A program made the translations under genes and the position numbers. A stretch of DNA of 64,000 nt from Malachius bipustulatus (lineage: Eukaryota > Arthropoda > Insecta > Coleoptera > Melyridae): the NCBI GenBank assembly GCA_910589415.1, contig OU342630.1, positions 76,876,186-76,940,185 of the forward strand, read 5' to 3'. This document shows positions 35,598 to 46,499 of this stretch, one piece after another; position 1 is the first letter of the stretch, and every line of letters starts with the position of its first letter. The notes beneath the pieces were generated by a model, which ran no database searches, had not been told where the DNA came from, and was given only the letters and a program-made list of their open reading frames with translations.

Positions 35598-35996
35598 TCA
35601 CCACCTGGCAATTCTGGGAATCAAGTCACGCTTTGAAAAGGTATATCGAACAGCTGAACAATCGGTAATGATTTTGAGATGATGATCAGTCAAGTAGATT
35701 CTAAAACGTTTTAGACTTTCGACAATCGCCAAAGTTTCCAATTCGTAGCTGTGGTATACCTGCTCAGCTGGAGTGGTAACTCGACTGAAATAAGCAACGG
35801 GTTTTAATTGACTGTTTTGCTGAACTTGAAGAAAAATACCTCCCAAACCTTTTGAATTAGCATCTGTATGTATTTCTGTAGGTAGAAGCGGATTATAGGG
35901 CATCAAAATAGGTTTTGCGATTAAGTGGTTTTTAAGTTCTGAAAACGAATTAGATTGATTTTCTCCCCAGTCAAAAGGTATATTCTTTTTAGTCAA
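35598..35996 (-). pseudogene. gypsy RNase H domain (pol fragment)
   Basis: 132 codons with FDWGENQSNSFSELKNHL, EIHTDANSKGLGGIFLQ (RNase H catalytic Asp), PVAYFSR, HSYELETLAIVESLKRFR (catalytic Glu) and IITDCSAVRYTFSK (third acidic residue). It would degrade the RNA strand during reverse transcription. The frame is intact within the domain and ends at the TGA near 35607-35595. Confidence 0.9.
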
Positions 35997-36029
35997 TTTG
36001 GTTAGTGGTGATGCAATAGTAGCGAAATT

Positions 36030-37020
36030 GTGAATGAATTTACGAAAATATCCAGCTAAACCAAGAAATTGTCGAACTTCGTGAACATTCGACTGCTGTT
36101 TGAAGTTTTTAACAGCTCCAACTTAACTGTACCTGGCTATATACCTTCAGACCCAATCTCATTCCCTTAAAAGTGAATTGTGCTTTTCAAAAATGAGCAT
36201 TTTTGTAAGTTCAATTTAAAACCAGCGTCACCTAAAAGTTTCAACACAGTTTCAAGTAAATCTAAGCCATCCTTTATAGATGCCGACGGTAATAATAGAT
36301 CATCCATATAAACTAAAACTTGTTCGTAACGTAAATGACCTTAAGCATTATTGATAGCTCTTTGAAAAACAGAAGGCGCATTGACAAGACCGAAAGGAAT
36401 TTTCAAATACTCATAGTGACCGTCTGGAGTCACAAAAGCTGTTTTTGAAATTGAATTTGGTGCTACAGATATCTGATGGAAACCTTGGTTACAGTCTAGG
36501 CTAGTGAAATAAATTTTCCCCCGCAGCATATTCAATTGTTCTTCTATATTTGGCATTGGATAGACATCTTTCATTGTTAACTTATTAAGTGCTCTGTAAT
36601 CTACACACAACCGAAATTCATTATTTTTCTTTTTAACGAGTACAATGGGACTCGCGAAGCTAGAATCTGACTCCCTGACAATACCTGAACTCAACAACTC
36701 TGTTACTTTTCCTCTTACTACATCTCTTTCCGTCATAGACAATCTATAAGGTCTATAACACACTGGTTTGGATTCATTTGTCAGCTTTATTTCTATCTCA
36801 CAACCTTTAACTGTTCCCAGTTGAGCTGAACTATCTGCAAAACAGTGTTTTCATTTATTTAAGACACTCAAAAGATTACTTTTAGTAGCAATTTCCAGAT
36901 CACTATTTATATCTACTCCATCCATTAGAATATCTCTAAAGCTAATATTTTTCTCCAATAAACTCACCCTGAATTCATCTAAGACCGATGAATTGTCATA
37001 CCTACTACCTCTATATACCA
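36030..37020 (-). pseudogene. gypsy reverse transcriptase (pol fragment)
   Basis: The best preserved frame (36341-36763) has VRESDSSFASPIVLVKKK, FRLCVDYRALNKLT, IYFTSLDCNQGFHQI (first catalytic Asp) and IPFGLVNAPSVFQRAI. Directly after it a TAA interrupts the frame, then the same phase resumes with LVYMDDLLLPS, the YxDD active site. Two more stops follow in the thumb region (near 36165 and 36140). Upstream, LLSVLNK and a stop, then CFADSSAQLG, belong to the protease-RT spacer. It is a clear gypsy RT but at least four stops make it non-functional. Confidence 0.9.
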
Positions 37021-37080
37021 ATTAGCTTTCCCTCTTTCCAGTTTATCTCTTTGTCACCCGTGTTCGAAACTGGTATCTTG

Positions 37081-37377
37081 CTAGTTCTGCCTTTTAGTAC
37101 CATACTCGGGAGTCGGGATACATATCAAAATTCTGCCTAGCTGGAAACGTTTGCAATCCAAATAAATTTCTTCATCTTCACGGACATCATTTATCTTGAC
37201 TGTAACCATCGATGTTGAATGAGGGTGTAATGTGACGTCTCTGTCGAGGATGATTTCTGGACGTGCCTCATCCCTTTCCAAGGTTATCTCGTATAGCATC
37301 TCTTGATTATCTTTTGTGAGCTTCGCCCTTCCTGGTCTTATAACTGCTCCACCAAAAGCACTTAGCAAACTAGTCAC
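37081..37377 (-). pseudogene. gypsy protease C-terminal region (pol fragment)
   Basis: 98 codons beginning near FGGAVIRPGRAKL, which resembles the segment after the DTG/DSG active site of gypsy proteases. The active-site Asp motif and the gag zinc knuckle expected just upstream are missing, so an internal deletion between gag and pol is likely. The remainder (LHPHSTSMVTVKIND) is the usual spacer before RT. Confidence 0.6.
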
Positions 37378-37384
37378 ATGATAA

Positions 37385-37870
37385 GTTGAATTCAGTTCAG
37401 CATATAAAGCTCATCTGGTGAAGAATACTGATATTTTCTTTCTTGCAATTAGTTCTCCTAAACATTTACGTAATCTGTACCAAAAAAATGATCTGGTTAA
37501 TGCGAGTTTCCATTCGATCCAATTCTTTTTATAATCTTCCAAACGATTAAACCAATTTCGTGCTGAACCTTTCAATTTTTGTTGCATGAAGACTGATTTC
37601 TGATAGTCATTCCAACCATGTATTTCACCAAGTTGGTCAATTTTTTTGTAACCAACTTATCACTGTTGAGTCTTGTCATCTGGATCAAAGGTAGGTATAA
37701 TGTCACCACGAACAATTGACGAATAACCTTCTGTTGATTCAACTTCCATGTCGTTAGGTTCTATATTCGGATTGCGTTGATTGCATGTTCTTCTCAGGGC
37801 TTCAAATATCTTTCGTTCAATATGCTTCTCTAGCATCCATCTTCACTCATTTTCACTTTATTTAGGCACC
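37385..37870 (-). pseudogene. gypsy gag remnant
   Basis: The minus strand has a gag-like sequence in one phase interrupted by stops: IPTFDPDDKTQQ, two stops, KKIDQLGEIHGWNDYQK, QQKLKGSARNWFNRLEDYK and EWKLALTRSF. This order is typical of insect Ty3/gypsy capsid regions. A short upstream leader with several ATGs also hits stops. No CCHC zinc knuckle is present before the sequence passes into the protease region. Confidence 0.75.
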
Positions 37871-37879
37871 GATTATTTA

Positions 37880-37937
37880 TTAATCAATTTGGGTGACACT
37901 TACAGAGGCTCGTGGAAATTCTAATCCCCACTTCTGA
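37880..37937 (-). promoter_or_regulatory. gypsy primer-binding-site region (tentative)
   Basis: Just inside the 5' LTR the minus strand reads TCAGAAGTGGGGATTAGA, which resembles the 3' part of an insect tRNA-Leu-type primer site (TCAGAAGTGGGATTCGAA) with an extra G. The identification is from memory of the motif and is tentative. Confidence 0.35.
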
Positions 37938-38146
37938 TGTTATGACTAGCTCCCAATCGATGACTTATAATTCCAAAACACTACTCAAAATGGAACGTAG
38001 TCTTTAATAAAATATAAAGTATTACAACATGAACATTCGCTCACGACCGATATCGTATTCTGAAGTACTCCCAATATCCCTTGTCCAAGCGACATATTCT
38101 AACAATATAACAATATAACAATGTAACAATATCAGTAACCATAACA
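37938..38146 (-). repeat. gypsy 5' LTR (209 bp)
   Basis: Identical by eye to 33097-33305; TG...CA bounded and followed by the ATTA duplication at 38147-38150. Confidence 0.95.
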
Positions 38147-38699
38147 ATTAACTATAAATTCAGCGCCTATACCACGTATTTGAGGAAATAAAATTAAAAA
38201 CCGTCCTAACTTTTTTATTTCCAGAAAAAATGATATCGATATAAAAAAATTTTATATCGTTGTATTTAGAAAAAAAGACATATCGAATGATGTCATAGCC
38301 AACTATGACTTACATTTAAAAAAATACAAGTTTACGTCATAGCTCGAAAATGACACAACAAATAAAAAAAATTGTAACGCCGTTTTATTGTCTATGAAAT
38401 CGTCTAAAATATTTTCCTTTACAATTTTTCTCCAATCCCAATAATAAGATTGCTATCTCGGTGTAAAGAAATTCGCGGAATTTACTTTATGTTAAATATC
38501 TAGGAAGCCATGGAGATTTTCAAAAAAATAAAAGCTGTTTCGAATTAAGGTCATAAAACTGCACTACTTTCCCCATTTAACCGTTCCTCTAACTGCAGTA
38601 GTTTACGAGATCCCTGTACTAAACATTGAAAAAAACTCACCCTGTAGATATATTGGGTATGTAAATGGCAGATGGAGCTGTATGAGATGCTAAGTGAAC

Positions 38700-39625
38700 A
38701 CGTGTATGGCATTATTACTATTATTATTATTTTATTAATTAAGGACTCCCTGAATTTCGAGTCCTTTTCCAGGACCTGGGAAATTCAAAAGTAAGGCACA
38801 GGATGTAGGCTGTTCAAAGTAGTGCGGCTTGCTGAAGTTGGTATTTATGCCTATAGGGTGCACAGATGTTTATCCAGCTTTTTTGGAATTGCACCAAGAT
38901 TTTCCTGTTCCACAGTCTCTCAATTTCGATTTGTAGGTCTCTCTACTTGGTGACCTTTTCAAGTTTCTTCTCTGCGATTCTACTATCGCCGGGTATTACC
39001 ACATCCATAAGCCAGACCTGCTTTTTTCAATAACTGTTATATAATATGGTTTATTGTGTGCTAGATGTCTATCCGTCTGGATTTGAAAGTCCCATAGAAT
39101 CTTTCCCTCTTCATTTTCCATCACTTTATGCATCTTGTGTTCCCACCAGTTTCGACTTGTTGGACAATTCTAATTCTGGCAGATATGTCAAAATCATTGC
39201 GGCCACCTTATAATGCCTTTCAAGGTAGTTCGTGTGCGCGATCTTACTGCAACAGCTAATAAGGTATGTACATTCTGTCCCACTATCTCTTCAACTTTCT
39301 TGCATAATCGACACTTTGTTATTGGTGAATGTTTTGTGAATTTTTATTTTAATGGCGTTGGTACGGATTGCCTGTTCCGGTGCTGCCAATATGAGCCCCT
39401 CAGTTTCCTTTTTCAAGCCTCAATCTAAGCATAGCTGTCAGTATCGCTGCCGGGATGGCAGAACGTAGTTGATGATTATTAATTTTCTTTTTTTACGGTT
39501 AAGGACTTCCAGTTCTGTTTGAGTCCAGTTTACTATATCTGCTGTGTATCTGATAGCTAGCATGGCCTAACTGTTGATGGCCTTGATGGTGTTGCCGTCA
39601 TTGAGTTTTGATTTTAAAAGTTTTT
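38700..39625 (-). pseudogene. decayed LINE remnant, restriction-like-endonuclease (R2/R4/NeSL) type
   Basis: The minus strand carries, across several frames, EYIRRVKKLLKSKLN, LAIRYTADIVNWTQTELEVLNRKKRKL, LRLEKGN, YARKLKR-like Cys/His debris, KMHKVMENEEGKILWDF followed by IQTDR, and REDLQIEIERLWN. This order matches the C-terminal half of RLE-bearing LINEs, in which the RT is followed by a Cys-rich motif and a PD-(D/E)XK-like endonuclease (the ILWDFxIQTDR segment precedes its catalytic motif). Stops and frameshifts are frequent, and the catalytic PD..D is decayed. It ends at an AT-rich trinucleotide tail (about 38703-38742). Confidence 0.65.
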
Positions 39626-39733
39626 TAACTCTTCTGATGTATTCAGAATATAATTCAGATATAAGTGGTACTTACCTACCCACTGACATTTGGTTTTGTC
39701 GTCTTCATGCACAGAGAGGGTGAATTTGGATGT

Positions 39734-40064
39734 ATTACAGTCTTTTTTTTTTGATTTTCGTCTTTTGTCAATTGCTTTTCCTAATTTGTCAAATGCTTTT
39801 CCCATTTATCCAACGTCAGTGCGTGATTTTGCAATTGAAATTCCTCTTTTGTCAAATAAGATTCCTTTTATATCAAATGCTTTTCCAATATTTTGATACT
39901 GTCACTGCACGTAAATAAGAAAAGAAATTGACATAAAGTGAAACTGATTTGACAAAAAGGAAATTGATTGATAAATCAATGACTACAATCGTTGATAGAT
40001 AGAAAAATAAAAACCATTTGACATACTATAGGAAAACCAATTGACAAAAGAGGAAGACTGTAAT
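39734..40064. mobile_element. MITE with subterminal TTTGTCAAAT repeats
   Basis: Ends ATTACAGTCTT and AAGACTGTAAT are inverted, and inverted CTTTTGTCAATTG lies just inside each end. At least six further variants of TTTGTCAAATGCTTTTCC or its complement fill the interior, pointing inward from both sides. Non-coding and about 331 bp long. Repeated subterminal motifs fit a transposase-bound MITE; the family is unknown and no target duplication is clear. Confidence 0.6.
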
Positions 40065-41747
40065 TCGAAATCTTCATAACCAGAATAAATACAGAAAAAT
40101 GGACCCTGCCTCCTCGATCTTTTTTTTTTAGAAAACTTCACTAGTGAAAACTAAAATTATTTGTTTTAGAGCTATTTGCGAAAACTCGACATTCCTATTT
40201 TCCGTAGACATAATTATTTTTAAATGGGATGCAATTTAAAAATAAAATAAAAATTCGACTTAGGTATAGCAAAAATTTATCTTTTTTTAAATAGAAGTCA
40301 TAGTTGGCATCTACATCAATATAAAGACATTTTCCCATTTATAACGATTTTATTGTTAATTTTTTATAATGGTAGGGTGTAAAAAATACAAAAATAGTAA
40401 AAATGTTAAAGAGCGGTAAGAAAAAAATCCTTACCAAATATTTTTGAGGATCCGTGGATATAAAAGAAACTAACGGACTTGTAATAAGGTGTAAATAAAC
40501 TTTGTCATAACTCGATTTCGATTATTTTTGAAAAATTGCCACGTCATTGCCATAAAAATTATCTGAAAAATGTTTAAATTATTTTCTTATAATTTCGTTA
40601 GTAAACGAGAGAGATAGAGAGAGAGTGGAACGACGAAAAATCGGATTTTCGCAAATGGCTAGAAAACAAAAGAAGATAGCCAATCTAGATTCTCCCTATT
40701 AAGAAATCCAAAGTTGCCCACCCTGAATGGTATACAAGAACTGGACTTTCATGAATAAATGAACAACTAATTTCAATCCGAGCATAATAACTTTATTATG
40801 AAAACCAAGAGGGAAAGATGAAACAATATTGGTTGTGATGCAGGTTTTTTCTTGATAACTTCGGGAATCGACAGAAAAAAGTAAAGATGATGAAGTTTTT
40901 TTCAGTTTTCCCCTAGCTATACCTTTCGAACCTTAATTTTTTTGAAAAAATGTGGCTCATTTATCATTAATTTAATATTTAATGAATTTTTTTCCGTAAA
41001 AGGCAAGACTATCAGAAGGCTAAGAAGATGTCATCAATTAATATACTTCGGTATAGGTAGTTATAAATGTGGGTCGTGAATTTACGAATATACCATTTTC
41101 TATAATGATGGAAATTCTGTATGTTTATCTTTGAAGAAATATAGAGGCTTCAGAAACAAATTTATCAGAAAAAATGTTTCCTCAGCCACCTATATAAATA
41201 ATTTCCTGTGATAAGATGAAACAGCCTGTCAAAAGTCTTTCATCAGAAAATATTTCGTTTACTTACCTACGTCCCTTTTAATATAGAAAGCCGCAATTAT
41301 AAAAATATCCGGTTTTGTTCAATATTAAAGTTCAATTCCTGACGTGAAAAAATTGGAGTATAGAATTATTCAAATGGCATTTTATTTTCCTTTCCTCAAT
41401 ATTATATACTTGATTAAGTGTTCAATATTATTTACTCTACAGATGGAATATAATGATTAAATTGGTTTAATCGCTTGGCCCCAACATCAATCATTTTAGA
41501 CGACTAATACCTACCCATCAAGTATCATTCAGCACCAAGGGTCACAATCCTCCATTGCTTGCAATAATTCAGATAAATACTCGCATCATCGCCCCTTATC
41601 GATAGAATGCAATATAGGAGCATTAGTACAAATAGATAATCGATAGTTGGATACTGCACAAATCACTTCTGGATGTGCATTGTTTCATTACATCTGTATC
41701 TGAAGGATAGATTATTTATTTACATTTTTTTTTATTTAACACTTCTA
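40065..41747. other. no gene recognised
   Basis: AT-rich. A short GA-rich stretch near 40606-40626 and an isolated ATATCCGGTTTTGTTC near 41307, like the subterminal motif of the element at 13881, are the only points of note. Confidence 0.4.
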
Positions 41748-41749
41748 TA

Positions 41750-42715
41750 CAGGGTGTCCGGTAAGTACCTCCTAATCTCTCGGGAGCATACAGGGGAGGT
41801 CAAAAAAAACCTAGTCTGTCATAAAAAAAAATTTCCTAGAGTGTCCCCAAACGGAGATATGGAGTCCTAAAAGGGTGCCCCGCAATTTACTTTTTTGGCT
41901 CTAACTTTTGAACCGACCTGTATATTTTGATGAAATTTTTATTTTTTATAGAGGCCATACAGACTCATTAAGCCATGTCAGAGTAGATGTTTGACGCCCT
42001 CAAGGAAGTCAGGAACGGTTTTACACCACACTCATTATGTCAAATTTTTGACAGGTGTCACTTTACAGAGCTAAAAACTATTTTTTTGAATAGTCTAATA
42101 CTTCATCTTTAAAAAAGGTGCTCTTAATTTATTTCGGTAAAACTGACGGTTTTCAAGATAAATCGGTTTTTAGGTATGCGAAACACTCAAAAGTTAGTAA
42201 TGCTAAATACAAACAGGTAAAAATCAGGTTCTTATTGATAAACCTACCTACAATAATGGTTAGCTATTGACGGAACTTGGTCAAAATTCGCATAAAAGTC
42301 GATTTATCTTGAAAACCGCTAGTTTTATCGAAATAAATTAAGAGTACCTTTTTTGAAGATGAATGACCAGTGTATTTAGAAAATAAGTCTTCAGCTCTGT
42401 AAAATAACACCTGTCAAAAATTTGACACAATGAGTGTGGTGTAAAACCGTTCCTGACTTCCTTGAGGGCGTCAAACATCTACTCTGACATGGCTTAATGA
42501 GTCTGTATGGCCTCTATAAAAAATAAAAATTTCATCAAAATATACAGGTCGGTTCAAAAGTTAGAGCCAAAAAAGTAAATTGCGGGGCACCCTTTTAGGA
42601 CTCCATATCTCCGTTTGGGGACACTCTAGGAAATTTTTTTTTATGACAGACTAGGTTTTTTTTGACCTCCCCTGTATGCTCCCGAGAGATTAGGAGGTAC
42701 TTACCGGACACCCTG
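41750..42715. mobile_element. mariner-type foldback element with ~423 bp arms
   Basis: Starts CAGGGTGTCCGGTAAG and ends CTTACCGGACACCCTG, flanked by TA (41748-41749 and 42716-42717). Arms 41750-42172 and 42294-42715 are inverted copies with few differences, with a 121 bp loop. No protein. The low arm divergence suggests a fairly young insertion or gene conversion between the arms. Confidence 0.88.
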
Positions 42716-43001
42716 TATAAAATATCTCAATTGATTATTAGACAGATTGATACATTAGATTTTTCTTAAAAAAATGGAGACAATCAAGACAGTCTGGAGG
42801 AACCTGAGAAACCGCATCAAAAGGTGGAAGATTATACTAGTCTTAATTTCCACTACCTCATCTATCATTAAGTTGTTACGATGATGGACGTTTGCTAAAT
42901 CTAACCTTTTCACACAAGCTTTATATCAAACTATCTCAATTAAACCAGTAGGTTGGTCTTTGACACTTTAATCAATTAAATCTAATCCTTTTTGTTTCCA
43001 G

Positions 43002-43315
43002 ATGGAAGCTCGATATTCAGTATTAGTTGTAAGTGACTTGAACCGTCCATCAATCACGCCCGACATCCATATTGATTGCCTTGGAGGTTCATCAAATTGT
43101 GGTCCACGGCCAGGAATCCACGACGGCGTTGGCGTTGCATTCTGCGGCAGCCCGGAGACGTTATTGGTATTCAATGCACGGGACGCAGGCCGGAGACAAT
43201 TGCCCCTGACAAAACACGGAAAAGTTACGATATCAAGGAAGTTCCCTCGGACAGAAAATATCAGATTAACTGTCGCAGATCCCTTCTGCATCCCGCTTTA
43301 GGGGATGGACTATAA
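43002..43315 (+). other. possible coding remnant of unknown family
   Basis: A GC-richer island (about 43000-43310) is open in two plus-strand frames (one ATG at 43002 for 99 codons, directly after a splice-acceptor-like TTTGTTTCCAG) and in one minus-strand frame. Overlapping open frames on both strands mean that openness alone is weak evidence. None of the products has a motif I recognise. It could be an old transposon or exon fragment. Confidence 0.2.
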
Positions 43316-43890
43316 TAGGGTTCATTCGCAGTATCCTTTTTAGTATTTCGAACGTATCACTTAAAAGATCACTTGCCTTGTCAACTGTCTTACATGTCCG
43401 AAATCATTGGGGTTAATATTTTTTAGACGAATGCATCTTCTTTAAAGTAACGTTTATCTGAAACGTTGATCTCATTTTATAATTTTTGACTGATTTATGA
43501 CTAGACGATTCTCGAATGTAAAGTAAACCAGGATAACGGGATAACGGGATCAGTCCCAAGTTTATTGATAATAAAAACTAGAATTTTTTCAATATTTTTA
43601 CTCAACATTCCGCTTTGTTGAGTTAATTTTTCATTTAGTAATTTAGTTGATGGTAGGATAAGAAGTGCGCGAGACAATTTTACTGAATGAATATATTTTT
43701 CTAATCTTTTAAGATATCATAAACAGGGGCGGACTATCTACAAAACGACGCATTATCAATCTTCCAACTATAAAGTTGAAAGGACAGAATAAAATGCTGC
43801 TCAAAATATGGCTGATAACATAGATTTTAAGCTTTTACAATACATTTTTTAAAGATTGACAAAAAACAATTTTTTAATATTTTTTTAAGG
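43316..43890. other. no clear feature
   Basis: AT-rich. CTGAAACGTTGATCTC near 43457 echoes the GAAACGTTGA part of the 19.7 kb hairpin, but no stem is seen. Confidence 0.35.
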
Positions 43891-43921
43891 TAAACATACA
43901 AATATCGTACAAATATCGGGA

Positions 43922-44629
43922 GAGGTGAAATATCTTGGGGTAATCTTAGACTCAAAACTCACCTGGAACCAACAGATAGACAGGATTAAAAGAAGAGCGG
44001 AGACCACATTCATGATGGTCAGACGAACTTATGGGAAAACATGGGGATTAAAACCACACATGGTATACTGGGCGTACACCAGAGTGATTAGACCAATGTT
44101 GTTGTATGCATCTCTGGTATGGTGGACAAAGATGCAACAAAATACCGCGATAAACAAGCTCAGCAAGGTGCAAAGACTCGCATGCCTTGTAATAACGGGG
44201 GCAATGAAAACTACTTCAACTGCAGCAATGGAAGTCCTCCTAGACCTCCCACCACTTCATCTAATGATAATGGGAGAGGCAAGACTGGCACGACTAAGGC
44301 TGCAAGAAGAACCAAGGGGCAAATATGCGGAACTTGGACACAATAGAATCAAAAACTATGTGGAAGTGGACCTGCTAGATGCAAACACAGACCACATGGC
44401 TCCAAAATTCAAATTCCACAAGAGCTTTGAGGTGAGCATCAAAGATCGAGAGGAATGGAATGAGCCCACAGACAGCAACAGGCTGGTCGGAACAACCTGG
44501 TACATTGACGGGTCAAAGACCGACCAAGGAACTGGAGCTGGTATATACAATGAGTTGGACAATACTCAACACACCATATCTCTCGGGCAGTGGGCAACTG
44601 TATTTCAATCGGAAATATACGCTATGCTA
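43922..44629 (+). pseudogene. LINE RT C-terminal part and first half of RNase H
   Basis: From VKYLGVILDSKLTWNQQI (the start of the RT thumb) through RRTYGKTWGLKPHMVYWAYTR, VIRPMLLYASLVWW, LSKVQRLACLVITGAMKTTS, then a linker and TWYIDGSKTDQGTGAGIY, with the first RNase H Asp, and FQSEIYAM, with the catalytic Glu. The frame is open until the MITE insertion at 44630. Fingers and palm, including the YxDD, lie upstream and are missing. Confidence 0.88.
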
Positions 44630-45031
44630 TAGTCCAATAAAGTCTAAAAAGTCATACGTATCGATTAAGAATACACATCCTTTTGATAGTTCGATTTATT
44701 TTGTTTCATGTACGTGTTTTTATAGTAACCGTCCAGTTTGTCTAAACACTCCATCCCGCATAAATAAGTATACGTCAACATTGGTTTTGAATGAGAATTA
44801 AATGCACAACACCGAGGATAGAATGTCATTACGTGAATAAATTTTATGTAGTTGTCAGTGGCTCTCAAACTGACGTAAGCGGTTCAATTAATTTTTTGAA
44901 TAATTCCTTCAATAATTACGCTCATTCACAACTTGACAATTGACTGTTTGACATTTTCTGGTGAAATAAAAAATATTAATTCGGACGGTTAGTGAGACGT
45001 CACATCTGACTTTTTAAAGTTAATCCTACTA
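44630..45031. mobile_element. TA-flanked MITE inserted in the LINE RNase H
   Basis: Starts TAGTCCAATAAAGTCTAAA and ends in its imperfect inverse (...TTTAAAGTTAATCCTACTA), with TA at 44628-44629 and 45032-45033. Taking out the 402 bp and one TA brings the two halves of the RNase H frame into the same phase, which supports the boundaries. Non-coding. Confidence 0.78.
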
Positions 45032-45033
45032 TA

Positions 45034-45741
45034 CACTGTGCGAGCATAAACAATAAGAGGGCCTACAAAAATAGACGGATCAATATATTAACAGATAGTC
45101 AGGCGGTTCTGAGGGCTATAGAAAGCCCCAAGATAACGTCCAGACTACTGTGGGAATGCCGTGAGAATCTCGAAACCCTGGCAGAACGCAATAAGGTAAC
45201 CTTGATGTGGGTGCCAGGACATAGAGGAATCACAGGCAATGAAAAAGCCGACGAGCTAGCAAGAAGAGGATCCTCGGCTAAATACATTGGCCCAGAACCT
45301 GCCCTGGGAGTACCAAAAAGTACAGCACGGGGTCAGGTTAATATATGGGTCAAAGAAAAACACAAAATATATTGGGACAAAAGGACCAAACACCAACACG
45401 GGAAAGCCTTTATCAAAGGACCCATAAAAAAGACAACTGAAGAACTACTATTACTTAGCAGGAATCAGTTACGCATTACAGTGGGATTACTAACGGGACA
45501 TATTGCCCTAAAAGAACACTTAAATAAAATAGGACTGTTCAATGGAGACCTAAGTTGCCGAGAATGCAATAGGGCCCAGGAGACAGCAAAACATGTACTG
45601 TGTGAATGCGAGGCTCTGGACCGCAGAAGACAGGAGATATACGGACAACAAAAAATGCGTCCGGAAGAATATGAAACTCATTCAGTAACGGGGCTGCACA
45701 AGTTAGTTCAGGGAACCAGACTGATGGAATGGGTGTCATGA
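45034..45741 (+). pseudogene. LINE RNase H second half and Cys-rich C-terminus
   Basis: In phase from the MITE: INILTDSQAVLRAI with the RNase H Asp, VTLMWVPGHRGITGNEKADE with the conserved HxGxxGNExAD, then LRITVGLLTGHIALKEHLNKIG and a CRECN...HVLCEC zinc-type motif. It ends at a TGA at 45739-45741. Together with 43922-44629 this is a single ORF split by one MITE, so it is otherwise well preserved. Confidence 0.88.
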
Positions 45742-45884
45742 AGCAAAAGGGGGTGCACAATAAGCCCATGAGGCTGAGGTGCTTCCGGTGACCAAGACGG
45801 CCCTCGAAAGGAGGGGCTTTTAGTGGGTGGGACTCCCACATAACCCAATGCATGGGTATCCATAATGGATTTACCCTCCTTTTT

Positions 45885-45920
<36 letters not shown>

Positions 45921-46499
45921 TTCCATCATTAGCAAAAGTAATTGAGAGATAATTTTTCCCAAAAAGTCCTTATGAAATCTCATGAGCTAAAAGCTGGAGA
46001 GCTAAGTAGCCTTTTGATTTTAATGAAACGGTGAAATAACGTTACATTTTCGTACCATTAATGTATAAAAAAAAAGTTTTCGTATCAATAGCGCGACAAT
46101 TTAGTTTTTCGTTTGTAAAACTTGATTCTGGAAAGATTTATGTTAGATGGATGAGAGACAAGAATACGTAAAGGTAGCTTGACTGATGGACGTGGAAGAA
46201 ACGACTGGACAGGTGGACATGGGACACGAGCATTGTTAAGAAACATTAAGGCATTGTGCGCTGCCAAGACAGCGCACAAGCAAGTCTCTTGCCCAACTTT
46301 GACATAACGGAACGCTTTTGCGAAGTGCAAGTGTGCAAATAAAACTGAAGGCCAAAGTTAAAATATTGTTTTTCTGATTTTTGCATGTTGACTTTCTGAA
46401 AAATTTATATGTCACCATCAAGATAGGACCAAGACACCTGAAATTCTTCTCGCTCGTGCTTCTAATATTCCCAATAGTTCTCATCTTAATAAATTAGAA

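Larger units (their letters stand above)
33097..38146 (-). mobile_element. Ty3/gypsy LTR retrotransposon, defective, 5,050 bp
   Basis: The element runs on the minus strand with two 209 bp LTRs (5' LTR 37938-38146, 3' LTR 33097-33305) that look identical, and ATTA flanks both sides (33093-33096 and 38147-38150), a 4 bp target duplication. Gag and pol pieces follow in the order gag, protease C-terminal part, reverse transcriptase, RNase H, integrase, which is the Ty3/gypsy order. No env is present. Several stops, at least one frameshift and a deletion between gag and protease disable it. A 63 bp minisatellite fills the 3' untranslated region. Confidence 0.93.
32129..38644. mobile_element. mariner-type foldback element, split by a gypsy insertion
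   Basis: Starts CAGGGTGAGTTTTTT and ends AAAAACTCACCCTG, with TA on both sides (32127-32128 and 38645-38646). The arms (about 32129-32582 and 38187-38644) match inverted over ~455 bp. Without the gypsy element the foldback would be about 1.46 kb with a ~550 bp loop. No transposase is encoded. The gypsy element inserted into the loop, so this foldback is the older of the two. Confidence 0.85.
43895..45917 (+). mobile_element. 5'-truncated RNase H-bearing LINE with poly(A) tail
   Basis: RT thumb, RNase H and a C-terminal Cys-rich motif are followed by a ~145 bp 3' UTR and a run of 32 A (about 45886-45917). RT plus RNase H places it in the I/R1/Loa-like LINEs. A 402 bp MITE splits the RNase H domain. 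A short direct duplication (AAATATCG) is present at the 5' edge, where the element is truncated inside RT. Confidence 0.88.
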
